Below, piece by piece: positions 30,610 through 42,426 of a stretch of DNA of 64,000 nt. The notes beneath the pieces were generated by a model, which was not told the origin of the DNA, ran no database searches, and worked only from the letters and a program-made list of their open reading frames with translations. The stretch spans positions 1,622,001 to 1,686,000 of the forward strand of contig BROG01000043.1 of assembly GCA_030159075.1 (NCBI GenBank). The letters are read 5' to 3'. A program made the translations under genes and the position numbers. Source of the DNA: Atrina japonica (lineage: Eukaryota; Mollusca; Bivalvia; Pterioida; Pinnidae). Position 1 is the stretch's first letter, and the number at the start of each line of letters is the position of its first letter.

Positions 30610-31269
30610 CGGAGGGTCCAGATGAAGCTTCTGAGCGATGGACTTGTCATTAGTACATCGTGTCATTGAAAATACGTTGAACCAGTCCAATGTATACATA
30701 TACAAAGTCTTATATATACATGTCCTGATGACACTGAGAAACAGATTTGTAACTGAATTTAAATAATACAAGCATATTAATATCCATTGAAAAAAATGCA
30801 ATTGGATACAAGTAATTAACTTATCAATAATTATATGAGCATTGGTGTAGTTTTTTTCCATTAACTTGCCCTGACAACTCGGACAGCTACTAGAGATACT
30901 TCTTTCCAGGTATAATTTCGATTTCTGTACATCTATAATTGATTTTTAGCTTATTAACCAATCAATTCAATGTCACAAAATATCTATCTTTTTGCAATGG
31001 ATTAAAATAGCAAGGGAATAAATAGATTTCCGTTTAGCTTTAATGATACGATGACTAATTGGTATTACGACACATGTTTATTGATTGAATGTATGCATTT
31101 CCGTGATGGATATGTTGTATTTTAAGTCTGGACTGCTCAAGTGACTCCCTGTATAACGACTCTGTGACTTATATGACTGTATCTAAGATGACACAACAGA
31201 CATTCCTATATATTTACCGGTCTTTATTAAGTGACTTTATGTCTTATGTGACCAAAATCTGCAACTTCA

Positions 31270-31505
31270 TCTCCTCTACTTACACAAGGTTACGTTGTTG
31301 CACGCTTGAAATCGTCATTTGAGAGGTTTTACGGTCGATACAATGATTTTGTTCAACTCTCAGAAATGTTAGATAGTATTTTGGAACGACCACAGACGGT
31401 GACTCTCTTTCGCCAATCGTGCTTTTCACCAAATTTGACCTATCATCGTGTCGTGTTCTAATGGACTTGAATTTCGATTATCAATTGGTACGTCTTCATT
31501 TTAAA
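31270..31505 (+). mobile_element. Retroelement A variant, C-terminal fragment
   Basis: 'cttacacaaggttacgttg', 'gcttgaaatcg', 'tttacggtcgatacaatga' (FYGRYND) and 'cgtgttctaatggacttga' match 17240-17480. A second subfamily whose 3' end differs from the common tail. Confidence 0.75.
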
Positions 31506-31523
31506 TCAGACCGTCAATTAAGA

Positions 31524-31528
<5 letters not shown>

Positions 31529-31600
<72 letters not shown>
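31529..31600 (+). repeat. (TA)n microsatellite
   Basis: About 72 bp of TA directly after the retroelement fragment. Confidence 0.97.
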
Positions 31601-31602
<2 letters not shown>

Positions 31603-33788
31603 CTTATTCTGATAGACAGTGGAATATACTGTATGTTCATCTTTAGATGACTTATAGATAAAAACTTTTAAGTATTTCCCCGTATCGAAATTTTACCCAA
31701 TGCATACTTTCGATTCTACAATTCACTATTAGTAAAGAGTTGGCATATTTCTGATACCAAGGCAGATCATAGATAAACTTTGTCATGTATGTAATGAACT
31801 GCAGTGATTAAAATCAATAAACGTTTTAAAACAAATATAAAAAATACACAAGATCAGAACTGAATAATCATATAACTAGATTAAATATAATTAAATAATA
31901 GTGCATGGTACAAGTATATATTTTGTTGAATATTGAGTGATAAGACCTAGTCAGTTACAGTGACATTCATATTTTTTAGTTTTATATATTTCTAGGAGTT
32001 AAGACATGAATACAGCACATACATGTATAGCAAAGTATTAATATCAATGTGGTCCAAGAGACAGTTTATAAATGTGGCCGGTGAACACTGGACATACAGA
32101 AAACATCCCGGAAATCAAGAAGTAGTATCAGGTCTGGTATTTAAGTATTCAATCTTTCGGTACATATTCGATTTCCTATCGGATATGTACACACAAACAT
32201 TCAATGTTTCAATTATATCTATCTATTTGTGGGGTGTAAGAATGTCTCATTCGTATTACCTTTATATCGAAATATGGCAAAAACAGACACATCCCAAGAT
32301 CTAATTTACCCAGCTTCAACCCACAAACGCTCTGTTCTACTTCTGAACTAAATAAACATAGCGGTCCGATCTTTAAAATTTCACAACTGCATTTGATAGG
32401 TATATAGCAAAATGGATTCAGTTGCCTCCATTTGCAAGAAATTTGTACTTTACATAGAACTGTTGAGTAATACAGCGTTTAAACAAGTGCAAGTATTGGA
32501 ATATGCAATTGTGTGTGTCATCATGACTAACAGACATCGTCTTCTGAATCAGGTTATTTGTCATACATTATCAACGTGTAACCATGAACTGTCCGAGACG
32601 ATCTTAATCATTCGCGACGATATATCAATTATTCACGCTAAAAGAAAAATGTATGAATAAAGCATTGTATGTTTGATTATCTATGTTATCAATTTTATTC
32701 TTAATAACCGTTTCTATAGTAACAACTACCCTGTAATTATGCAAATAAAAATGCAAATATTCAATTGCATGGCTTAGATGACTTAAACTATTTAATTCCT
32801 ATTACTCATATCAATGTTCTAAAATTTCGGTAGATAGTTTCATGCAAAATTTTTTTTACAGAAAATAACGTCATAGGAGAAGCATATTTATAAGTAAGAT
32901 ATGGCATACTGTTATAATTGTCAGGAAGAAAACGCGAACTAGAAAATCAAAACTCTACGCATTATGTGGTTACAATTTTTTTGCTTTTGTCCAGTTTTAC
33001 TTTTCATTTATTTGTGTTATCAATCGCTATTCAATTTATCATTTTCATTATAATTATTACTGTAATCAGATCGAATTATTATGTAGGTTTCTAAATATAA
33101 ATTAAATACATTTTCACCCTTCTGTTAAAAAAGCTATGATAATTCAAGACAATTTTACATTATTATTTAGTGAGAGACATTATTTCAAAATGTAAGCCAA
33201 GTGAAAATGTCTCCTTTTACCTGAAAAAACAAGCGGATCTATCAATCTAAAACAAATGTAAACAAATATATCCAATTTAACAAATTCATTTCAGTTTTTC
33301 ATATTTTGAATGTGGATGTTTAAATGTTGGTTTATTTTTAGGGACATAACACAAGCTATATTAAATATAGACTTGTTTATGTGGTGGAAAATGCCGATGC
33401 CCCTTCCGTTAACACACAGAGCGTATCGTACCTATGTGCGTCTCCATTTTGCGAGGTGCTTTAATAGCATTTCCGACTCACATAATTCTCTATAGTTCTC
33501 ACATCCTATCATCTGCATGATGAACTATGTGAGTACATGTTCCCTTACTACATTAAGTTAATTGTATGACTATATTCATACAAAGTTTTACTTGATACAT
33601 TACATCAAAGTATACTTACTACATGTACATATTATACTAATAATACCAGTTGAATATCTATGAAATTATGATAATCAAATTATATTAGGCATTATTATGG
33701 TGTTGATAATGAAAGGATTGTTACTTACCACGCAGTGTACTGATTAAGAATTTACATTTGACTTATACCAAACATATTAATATTAAAA
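31601..33788. other. Non-coding stretch, nothing firm
   Basis: Frames at 32023-32304, 32412-32660 and 33310-33495 open 60-90 codons but look like no known protein and have no supporting splice structure. Confidence 0.45.
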
Positions 33789-35380
33789 CAAGAGGCTCAC
33801 AAGAGCCTATATCGCTCATCTAACTCCAAGAGGCACCATTTTAAAGTGAACTGCCCAAGGACTATTGTCACGAGGTTTGGTTCCAATTAGACCAGTGTAG
33901 AGGAGATCTTTGAAAGCGTTCCAATATGATTCAATATTAAACTAAGTTCCCCACTGGCAGGCATCCTGGATGAGGTGTGGGCTTGCTGGATACCATTTTC
34001 AAAATGGACCATCCAGAATACTGACCAAGAATGGGTTGGTTCCAATTGGGCCATTCATTTCAGAGGAGAAGATTTTTGAATGAGTTCCCATACCGTACAT
34101 GTTAAACAAAGTTTCTTGCTGGTGGCCATCTTGGATAGGATCTGGACCTGCCAAACACTTTTAAATGTGTCCAAGAAGCATTGTTACCAAGTTTGGTTCA
34201 AATTAGCCAAATAGTTTCGGAGGGGATTTCTAAATGTTAAAATTTGTTCCCTGCCTGACCATCTTGGATGAGAAGTGGACCACCTGCCAGACCCTTTTTA
34301 TACGGGTCAATTTAAGGGCCATTGTGACGAAGATTGGTTTAAATTGGCCATGTAGTTTCAGAGATCTCTTTAATGTATTTTCTCATAGGGTCCAATTATG
34401 ATCTTCGGTCCTCGCTGGCTGCTAAACACCTTTTTATATGGGTGCATAAGAACCATTGTAACCAAGTTTGGCTCAAAAAGAGCTGTAAATATGTTTCCCC
34501 ATAAGGTCCAATGTTAAATTATGTTCCCCGATAGCAGCCATCTTGGACGAGGTGCCATCTTGAAATACTCTTTTTTACAGGGGACCACCCAAAGACTATT
34601 GTGATTAAGTTTGGTTCCAATTGGCCTAGTGGTTTCAGAGGAGAAGATCTTTGAAAGCTTTCCCATATGGTCCAATGTTAATCTATGTTTCCTGCTGGCA
34701 GCCGTCTTGGATAGCACCTGGACCTGATGGACACATTTTTAAATGGGTCCATCCAAGGACCATTATGACCAAGTTTGGTTTCAATTGGGACTGCAGTTCC
34801 AGAGAAAAAAGATCTGTAAATGTGTTTTCCCACAGGGTCCAATGTTAAATTATTTTCCTTGCTGGCGGCCATCTTGGATGAGGTACGAATCTGAAAAACA
34901 CTTTTTTACAGGAGACCTCCCAGAGTATTGTGACCAAATTTGGTTCCAATTGGCTCAGTGGTTTCAAAGGTCTTTGAAAGTGTCCCCATATTGTCCAGTG
35001 TTAATCTATGTTTCCAGCCGGCGGCCATCTTGGATAGCACCTGGACCTGCCGGACACATTTAAAAATGGGTCTATCCAAGGACCATTATGACCAAGTTTG
35101 GTTTCAATTGGGATTGCAGTTCCAGAGAAAAAGACCTGTAAATGTGTTTTCCCATAGGGTCCAATGTTAAATCATGTTCCTTGCTGGCCGCCATCTTGGA
35201 TGAGGTGCGAACCTGAAAAAACACCTTTTTACAGGGCACCGCCTAAAGACTATTGTGACCAAGTTTGGTTCCAACTGGCTCAGTAGTTTCAGAGGAGATC
35301 TTTGAACGAAAAGTTTACACCGGACGGACGCAAAGTGTTGGCAAAAGCTCACCCTGGCTATAGCCAGGTGAGCCAACAAG
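33789..35380 (+). mobile_element. Element of about ten 160-bp units with a terminal palindrome
   Basis: Starts 'caagaggctcacaagagcct' and ends 'ggctatagccaggtgagcc', a near-perfect hairpin with the preceding 'agctcaccct'. Inside, 'gaccaagtttggttccaatt' and 'gccatcttggatgaggtg' recur about every 160 bp. The last four units form two 322-bp pairs (34768 and 35090). It is a repeat type common in bivalve genomes. No coding sequence. Confidence 0.85.
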
Positions 35381-35699
35381 GCGCCATACTATAGAACGTT
35401 TTGTAAAATTAAATTGATACTTTTAAACACACACACACTGATAACAGAATGAGTTTTACATAATAATGTAACAGTTCCTTTGCGTGTTCAAGTTGTCTGA
35501 AGGACAATCTCTACGTGATGGTCTTCTTAAATTGCAGAACCTACAGCAGTAAGTGATCATCAGTAAGATTTTCTTCCATAACATGCATCGGTATATAATG
35601 GCTGGGTAAATCATTTAGAACAGATTCACCCCACTCTATATCTATTATCCCACTATGCATTCATCTCTCATATAAATATACATTTATTCACATTTAGAA

Positions 35700-35960
35700 G
35701 AACTACTCACAGTCGTGCAGATGGTGAGACCGTTAGTTTCGCTAAGTAAAGGGCTGAGGTTCGATTCTTGGTACCATACCGAAGATTTTAGCTACTGTTC
35801 CTTCATGAAGCCATCCGAAATTAGAGACAGCCATGAGTATTTAAGATAAGACTTAAAATCGAAACTCACTGCCGCGGTAAGGTGTGATACATAGAATATT
35901 CCTTACTGCTTTGACAAGTAAATATTTGTAAGACCTCACATATATCTGAGATTGTCTCTG
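35700..35960 (+). mobile_element. tRNA-related SINE-like repeat
   Basis: 'cagatggtgagaccg' (A-box-like) and 'gaggttcgattcttgg' (B-box-like) are spaced like a tRNA-derived head. The body contains 'gacttaaaatcgaaactcac'. No clear tail or target duplication. Confidence 0.45.
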
Positions 35961-36032
35961 TATCTATGAAAAATTCTTGGTTGAATGTAGATTAGACAGG
36001 AAAACAAGCAAATAACGAATTTTGATAAATAA

Positions 36033-36038
36033 TTTATT
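36033..36038 (-). terminator. DPH7: DPH7 polyadenylation signal overlapping the stop codon
   Basis: The stop and signal read TGAATAAA on the minus strand, so AATAAA begins at the last base of the stop. If used, the 3' UTR would be only some 15-30 nt. Use is inferred; another signal further left cannot be excluded. Confidence 0.5.
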
Positions 36039-36276
36039 CATGTAATTGTTTTGATCATATCACTACAAGTCCATAACTTTAAACAATGGTCATAGAACGA
36101 ACAGGAAGCAATAGTTTTCACTCCACATGCATTAAAATCATTTGTTGAACTAGGCACATTATCTGTTTCATATTGGCGATCTACTCTCGCATCTGATTGG
36201 AGATTGCCATGGTACCAGTCTGCACCATAAGCCAATGAACTGTGCTCTTGATAGTGATGCAATAATGGAAGCTCAT
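36038..36276 (-). CDS. DPH7: DPH7 exon 7 (last)
   Basis: 239 bp including TGA, acceptor gtatttcag. It encodes EHSSLAYGADW, a low-complexity polar segment, then SCSFYDHCLKLW, the final blade. Confidence 0.92.
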
Positions 36277-39200
36277 CTGAAATACATATATCTAATGAAT
36301 AAGTAGATTTGACAACATACGCCAAAAAGAAAATTTCGAATGAGTGATTACAGACAATACAGTTTTCACATCTGTTAAGGCAACATAATGTGAATATTCA
36401 TGAAATATCATCAAATGGATACTATGAAAAAGAAAATACCAGCACTAAAACTAGCATAGTGATAAGTCGGCCTGGTGGTTGATATTCTTTATATTTGATT
36501 TTAAGAACTCAGATTAATGATTAACTACTGATTGGGATTTTCTACGATGTAATCCCGAGTGTTCACAAAGCTTAAAGGTAATTCGAAAATAATTGTGACT
36601 GACCGGCGCGTTTTAAAAGATTTATGTAAACTGGCAATGAAAAATGGGCTGCTGAACTCAACTGAGGGTGATTTTAATGAGTCAACCTTGCATTGCAGTT
36701 TGCAATTCTGGCACAATAACTCAAGTTTTTTTTACACAAATCAATCATGATAATAGTAGTAAACATACATTTTTATATTATAGATTTTAACATTTTTTCA
36801 GTGAAACAAATGCAATTGTCTCAAAATGACAAACAAAAGTAGAGTAATTTAGTTCCACTAAGTCAAATGTATAGGTTAGTAAAGTCATGTAGACAATGAT
36901 TACATAGAAGATGTTTGTTTATGAATAACATTTTTATCCCGTCAAGTGAGGCAGAAAATTAATATTTAATACGTGAGCATTACACGAGAGTTTAATATGT
37001 ATCATTCTGCCACACAAGATAAAATAAAAATGTTATTCATCAACAAGAGGCCCAATTGGCCTAAACGGTCACATGAATAAAGAATGATACAACCAGAATA
37101 GGCTAATCATTGATTCGTAAAAGGGAGATTTTTAATAGATGTATAATAATTAGAGCCCTAAGTCCTAGAACCTTTTCATTTGCAAACATTTTACTTCTTT
37201 CAATTTCTCTCTTTATACTGTTCAAGATAATGGTAAATAATATGGAAAGTCCACTATAAAGGGGACCGCACAATTTCTGTCCTGTTAATTTGTTTTGTAG
37301 AATGTTGTGTGCCCAACAATTTAGCTTTTTTCACTTTCTTTCTATCAGCATGTATTATACTTTTCAAGATATTGACCAAAAACAGTCCAAAACATGAAAA
37401 ACAATGCCCAGATTTGGTCCCTTTTGGTCCTAGGTCCTTTTAATTCGCAAACATGCAGCTTCACATGGGACAATTTCTTGTCAAGTTTAGTTAAAATTAG
37501 TCCATTGTTGAAAATGTCTAAAATTTGACAAAAATCTTACTGTTTATTTATGTGCCTGTGACCATGACCTTTGACCCTCATGACCGTGAAATTTCGTCAA
37601 GAAGATCCTTAGATAATATCTAACAAATGGCTCATATATCTTTGTATACAAAAAGTCAGTTTTGAGTTTTTAAGCCAAACAGACAACGGACAAAAGGTGT
37701 TCAGGAAAAATCACTTGATCCTTTAGTTTCAGTGAGCTAAAAACTGGCTAAATATTTTATTTATTACATATTTATTTCTCATAAAACAAAAAGATGAAGT
37801 CCCAAAATTCGAAATTATCACAGCTTAAATTGAATTTTCTATGGAGTGTTATTTCACACTGTGAAAATAACAATTCAAAATAACAAATTTATTTAGTAGA
37901 TAAAACCTTATATTTCAAAACCAAAAATGTAATGACTTTATTTCATTGCCTTACCATTTAACTTACTAACATCCACCACATGAAAGCCATTATACATAGT
38001 GGCTGTCAGGATCATATCCGCGCAATGTGGCTCCCATTTCACCCTCCAAATACCACCACCTACAGAGGTCTCTGCAAGAACTTTTTTCATATTTCTACTG
38101 TCCCATACTAATAAATTTTCATCATAACTAAAATAAAACAGATAATTTTCAAGAATAATTGATATCGAATGTTGGCAATATTGAAGGTTAAATAAACTTA
38201 AAAACTGTGAGTTTTTTGAAGGCATCCGTGCACTCAAAAATATCAGTTTCCTTGATTGTTTTTAACTTTGACAGTAAAATGTCATTTACAAATGCTTTGT
38301 AAACCAATGTTTTATCTATTCAGATTTGTTGGTCTCAAAAAATTGCATGTATTCATATATTGGGTATAAACCAAATTATGCACATAAATGTGTTTTAAAA
38401 TAAGTATTGCTTTATATATAATCACAAAAGTTTCAAAATGTGGAAAATTTGTGAAAATAATTTACAAATACAATATATATAAATTCTTGGTTTAACCTTT
38501 ATTTGTCATGTTAACACATCAAGGAGGGTGCCTCCGTGGACGAATGCTAAGTGCATCTCACTTTAAATAAATGAAATCTCTCAACTCTAGTTAGTGTTGA
38601 TTAGAGTCGACTGCAACTTAAGTCGTTTTTTTGAGAAACTTTGTTTATTTATTTGTGGACGTCGGTGTTAAACACAAAATAAAAAAAACAAATACAAAAG
38701 CTATCAAGGATCTGGATACGAATGTATATATATTTGAATGTTTACGAACTCACTTATAAATAATTGACATGTGTTCTGTATGGGGAAACGTGGTGTCTGT
38801 GAGGAGGGATGCTATATACGTAATTTCCCATACTCCTGATATCATTTCTTAGTTTTCAAGAGGTCCGTCCTATTCCCACGATATATTAAATGAGGATTAT
38901 TTACTTCCATCCCAGTCAGTTGTAACTTGCTATCATTCAGGTTTGATTAAAGAATAGATAGAAAAATGGTACCTTCCACTACATAATAAATGTTCCTTTA
39001 CTGGACAAGACTGGATACTACATACTCCCATTGTGTGTCTGAAAATAAGTATTTTTTATTGTAATCATTTTATTTATCCATATGGATAAATCAGTCAAGA
39101 AAAATTTCAATGCAAAAACATATGTTTGAGTTACAGAAGTTATACAACTTTTTATCCAAATTTTCAGAAGTTTATAATATAGTAAGAGTATTACACACGA

Positions 39201-42200
39201 CATATTAAACACAGAAACGTTGAATTCATTTCCTATAATCATACTTTTATATAAGTATAATCATATAATAGTAATATATAGCTCAATAAAACATCAGTTC
39301 AATTTATGTGCATCATTTAATGAAAACAAGATATGTTTGCCAAAAAATAGGTTCCAAAGGAATACGCCATTTTAGAAGATCTCGGTGCACAACAATGAAA
39401 AGGATAGATATACTCATGGTCATTCTTAATTTCTCGTTATCAAGCAAATGTACCGATATACAATTAAACAAGACCTAAAATATAAAATGTGTTTCGTACT
39501 GATAATATAACTTTATTACCGTTTACTTGTCAGAACAGGATATGAGGAATCTAATCTTTTATCCCATACTTTTAGTTTACAATCATCACCGCCTACAAAT
39601 AAAATCACATATACCAAAGCATTAACCGGCAGGAGGTTCCAAAAACAGTATTAATAAATATGGTGGACATGGGGCAAACACAGAACTCTGGAATATCCCA
39701 AAGCGGGATCAAGTAACATGAAGGAATATGTATCGACAGGGCACTCCCGCCGTGAGTAAAAAGTCAAACACTAATAAATCGAATGATAACTCCTTTTCAC
39801 AAAATTTACACCATTAACCACGATTCCATTTCATACACTGATTTCATTTTGCAAATGTATACCAGAGCTTTAACCTTCAAAATATCTGTCTAATTTCCAA
39901 TTCCTGGAATAAAATCAAACAGACATTTAAGAATTAAAGTGATTTTAAGTAAATAACTGTCCTTGACGACAATTTTTGTCACAAATATACACCTTGACTG
40001 GGTTAAAGGGGCATTAGCTGTATTTTTTTTCCTGTTTAGTACTTGGTATACAATAACAAAAAGAGATATACACAGACATAAAAATTCTTAGTCCTGTATA
40101 TTTTGTGAAAATTGCTTTAGAAACCAAGGTTTGGCACTTTTTCTATTGCAGTTGTTCAACTCAACTTTACTATTTGTATATGAATACCATACAGGACTTG
40201 ACCATGTTTTTTTTACAAAATATATAGGAATATAAGAATTTGTATGCCTGTGTATATCTCTTATGTGTTATTGTACATCAAATACAAGAAGTAAAAGTAG
40301 AAAAAAATTTGAAATAATGTTTTAAACACAGCTAATGCACCGCACCTTTAAACTGAAATGTACTGTTAAGAATTACATGACACTATTATGGCATCGAAAT
40401 ACAATGTATGTTTGATAAAATCCTTAAACACGATTAATAAATGTCTTTATGCGACTGCAAAACATTTCAGGTGTGAAAAAATGTAAACACTCATCAGATA
40501 AGTTGCAAAAAAGACAAATTGCAAGTAAAACATGCCAAATTTGAATATTCACAAATGGTTTTATTGCTGTTCGTCTCGCCATTTTTGAATCCCATTTCAT
40601 TATCTTTACTAAAAGCTGTAAAAATTACTATGTAAAGAATATATCCGAGTAATGGTAGGATTGCTTTACCTGAATACAAAACATCTGTGTGCCAGTAATT
40701 AAATGCTGTTATCCACGCTTCAAAGTCATGAGCTTTCCACATAGATTCCTGTTTGAGACCCGAAGGAGTTAGATGGTAAATACTGACACATCCATCAGAA
40801 CTGGAACAACTGATGTAGGGGGCACTGCTAAATAAAATAAGAATAGAAAGGTTGAACATGCTTTGTGAAACCATTTAGACATACCCTGACCATACAAATT
40901 GAAAAATAGTACTCAATGAAAACGTATGCTATGCTCAAACCTTTGTTTGAATGATAGTTTGAGCAATCATTCACAATACCTTTTTACTGATATTCATTTG
41001 TTTTAATCAAACCATCATTACAACAACAGACATTGCAAATTCTGTTGACAAGTGTTTATACTGTAACAGGATAATATTTATGTAAATGTGATCTAATGGT
41101 GAGATCTAACTAAAAATGTATGTGAATTACAACAAACCTTGAATCCACTCTATTCGACCAATCCAAAGACAGTCCAAGTACATCTTGTCCAATGGAAACT
41201 TCTGATACTAAATATGCTGTATTATTAATCAGTTTATAGATTCTTAATTGTCCAATAGAATTCACCAGACCAAATGTTGGAGATTCCTTTAGTACCGCGG
41301 AGCACCATTTAATATCAAGAATGCCTGGCATGTCCGTAGAACTTTGTAACAGTAAAGGGTCTACATCAGGTTGTGAAGAATATTTGAAGACATTAAGTCT
41401 ACCAATTCTTGTTTGCTTCGTACCTGCTGATGCATCTTCTTTCTCCTTGATACAAATAAAGTTTGAAACACAGACATAAAAATATAATAAACATTTTATT
41501 ACATTTTTTATAAGATTTATCAATGAAATATAAGCGTTATTTTTCACTTATTACACTGTGTTTAGATTGGCTTAATGAAAAATATCAATGTAAAGTATGG
41601 TATTTTTCATTAAGCCAATCAAAATACAGTGGCAGGCCAACAATGAAAATCCGATTAATTAATTCCATCTATAATGTAATGATAATTTTCAGTTCATTGT
41701 TTGATTATAAACTGATCACATTTGCTTACAAATGCCAATAAATGGTAATGTCGTGGTAAAAACTTTTGAACAAATACTGTAAATATGACGTATCCAGAAG
41801 GGATTTTTATGTAAGCTATTTATAAAGCCGGATCGAAGCTAAACAAAATGGCTCCGCACAGTTCTGTCTCATCTATGACGCAGGCGATATTATGACTTTA
41901 TGGAGTGGGTTTAAGTGGTTGAAAGGCTGTGGAAATGTTTAATGTATCAACTATCTAGGTCAACAGTTCAAAAGTTTTTAAAAAGACTCAGTAACATCGG
42001 ACTGAGTGAGTTTGCTGTCCAGGTCTATCGATAACTTTGGTATGATTATTGATCAAGTGATGTTTTTCAATCAAAACCACATGGGCGCCGAAATCTTTTT
42101 TTAGACCGTAGGCTCTAATAATTTCCTCCAGGCTCCAATATTCATTGAGCATATTACGCTCTAAAAAGATTTCAGAGCCCCTGTGTCAAAACGTGGTTTG

Positions 42201-42310
42201 TTTACATTTCACAAGCCGTAGACTAGCCTACATGTACAGAACATCGGGTAAATCTAGGCCTTACGAATTTAACTGGAAAATGTAATAAATAGAATATTTG
42301 ACAATCTCTC

Positions 42311-42355
<45 letters not shown>

Positions 42356-42358
42356 ATA

Positions 42359-42426
<68 letters not shown>

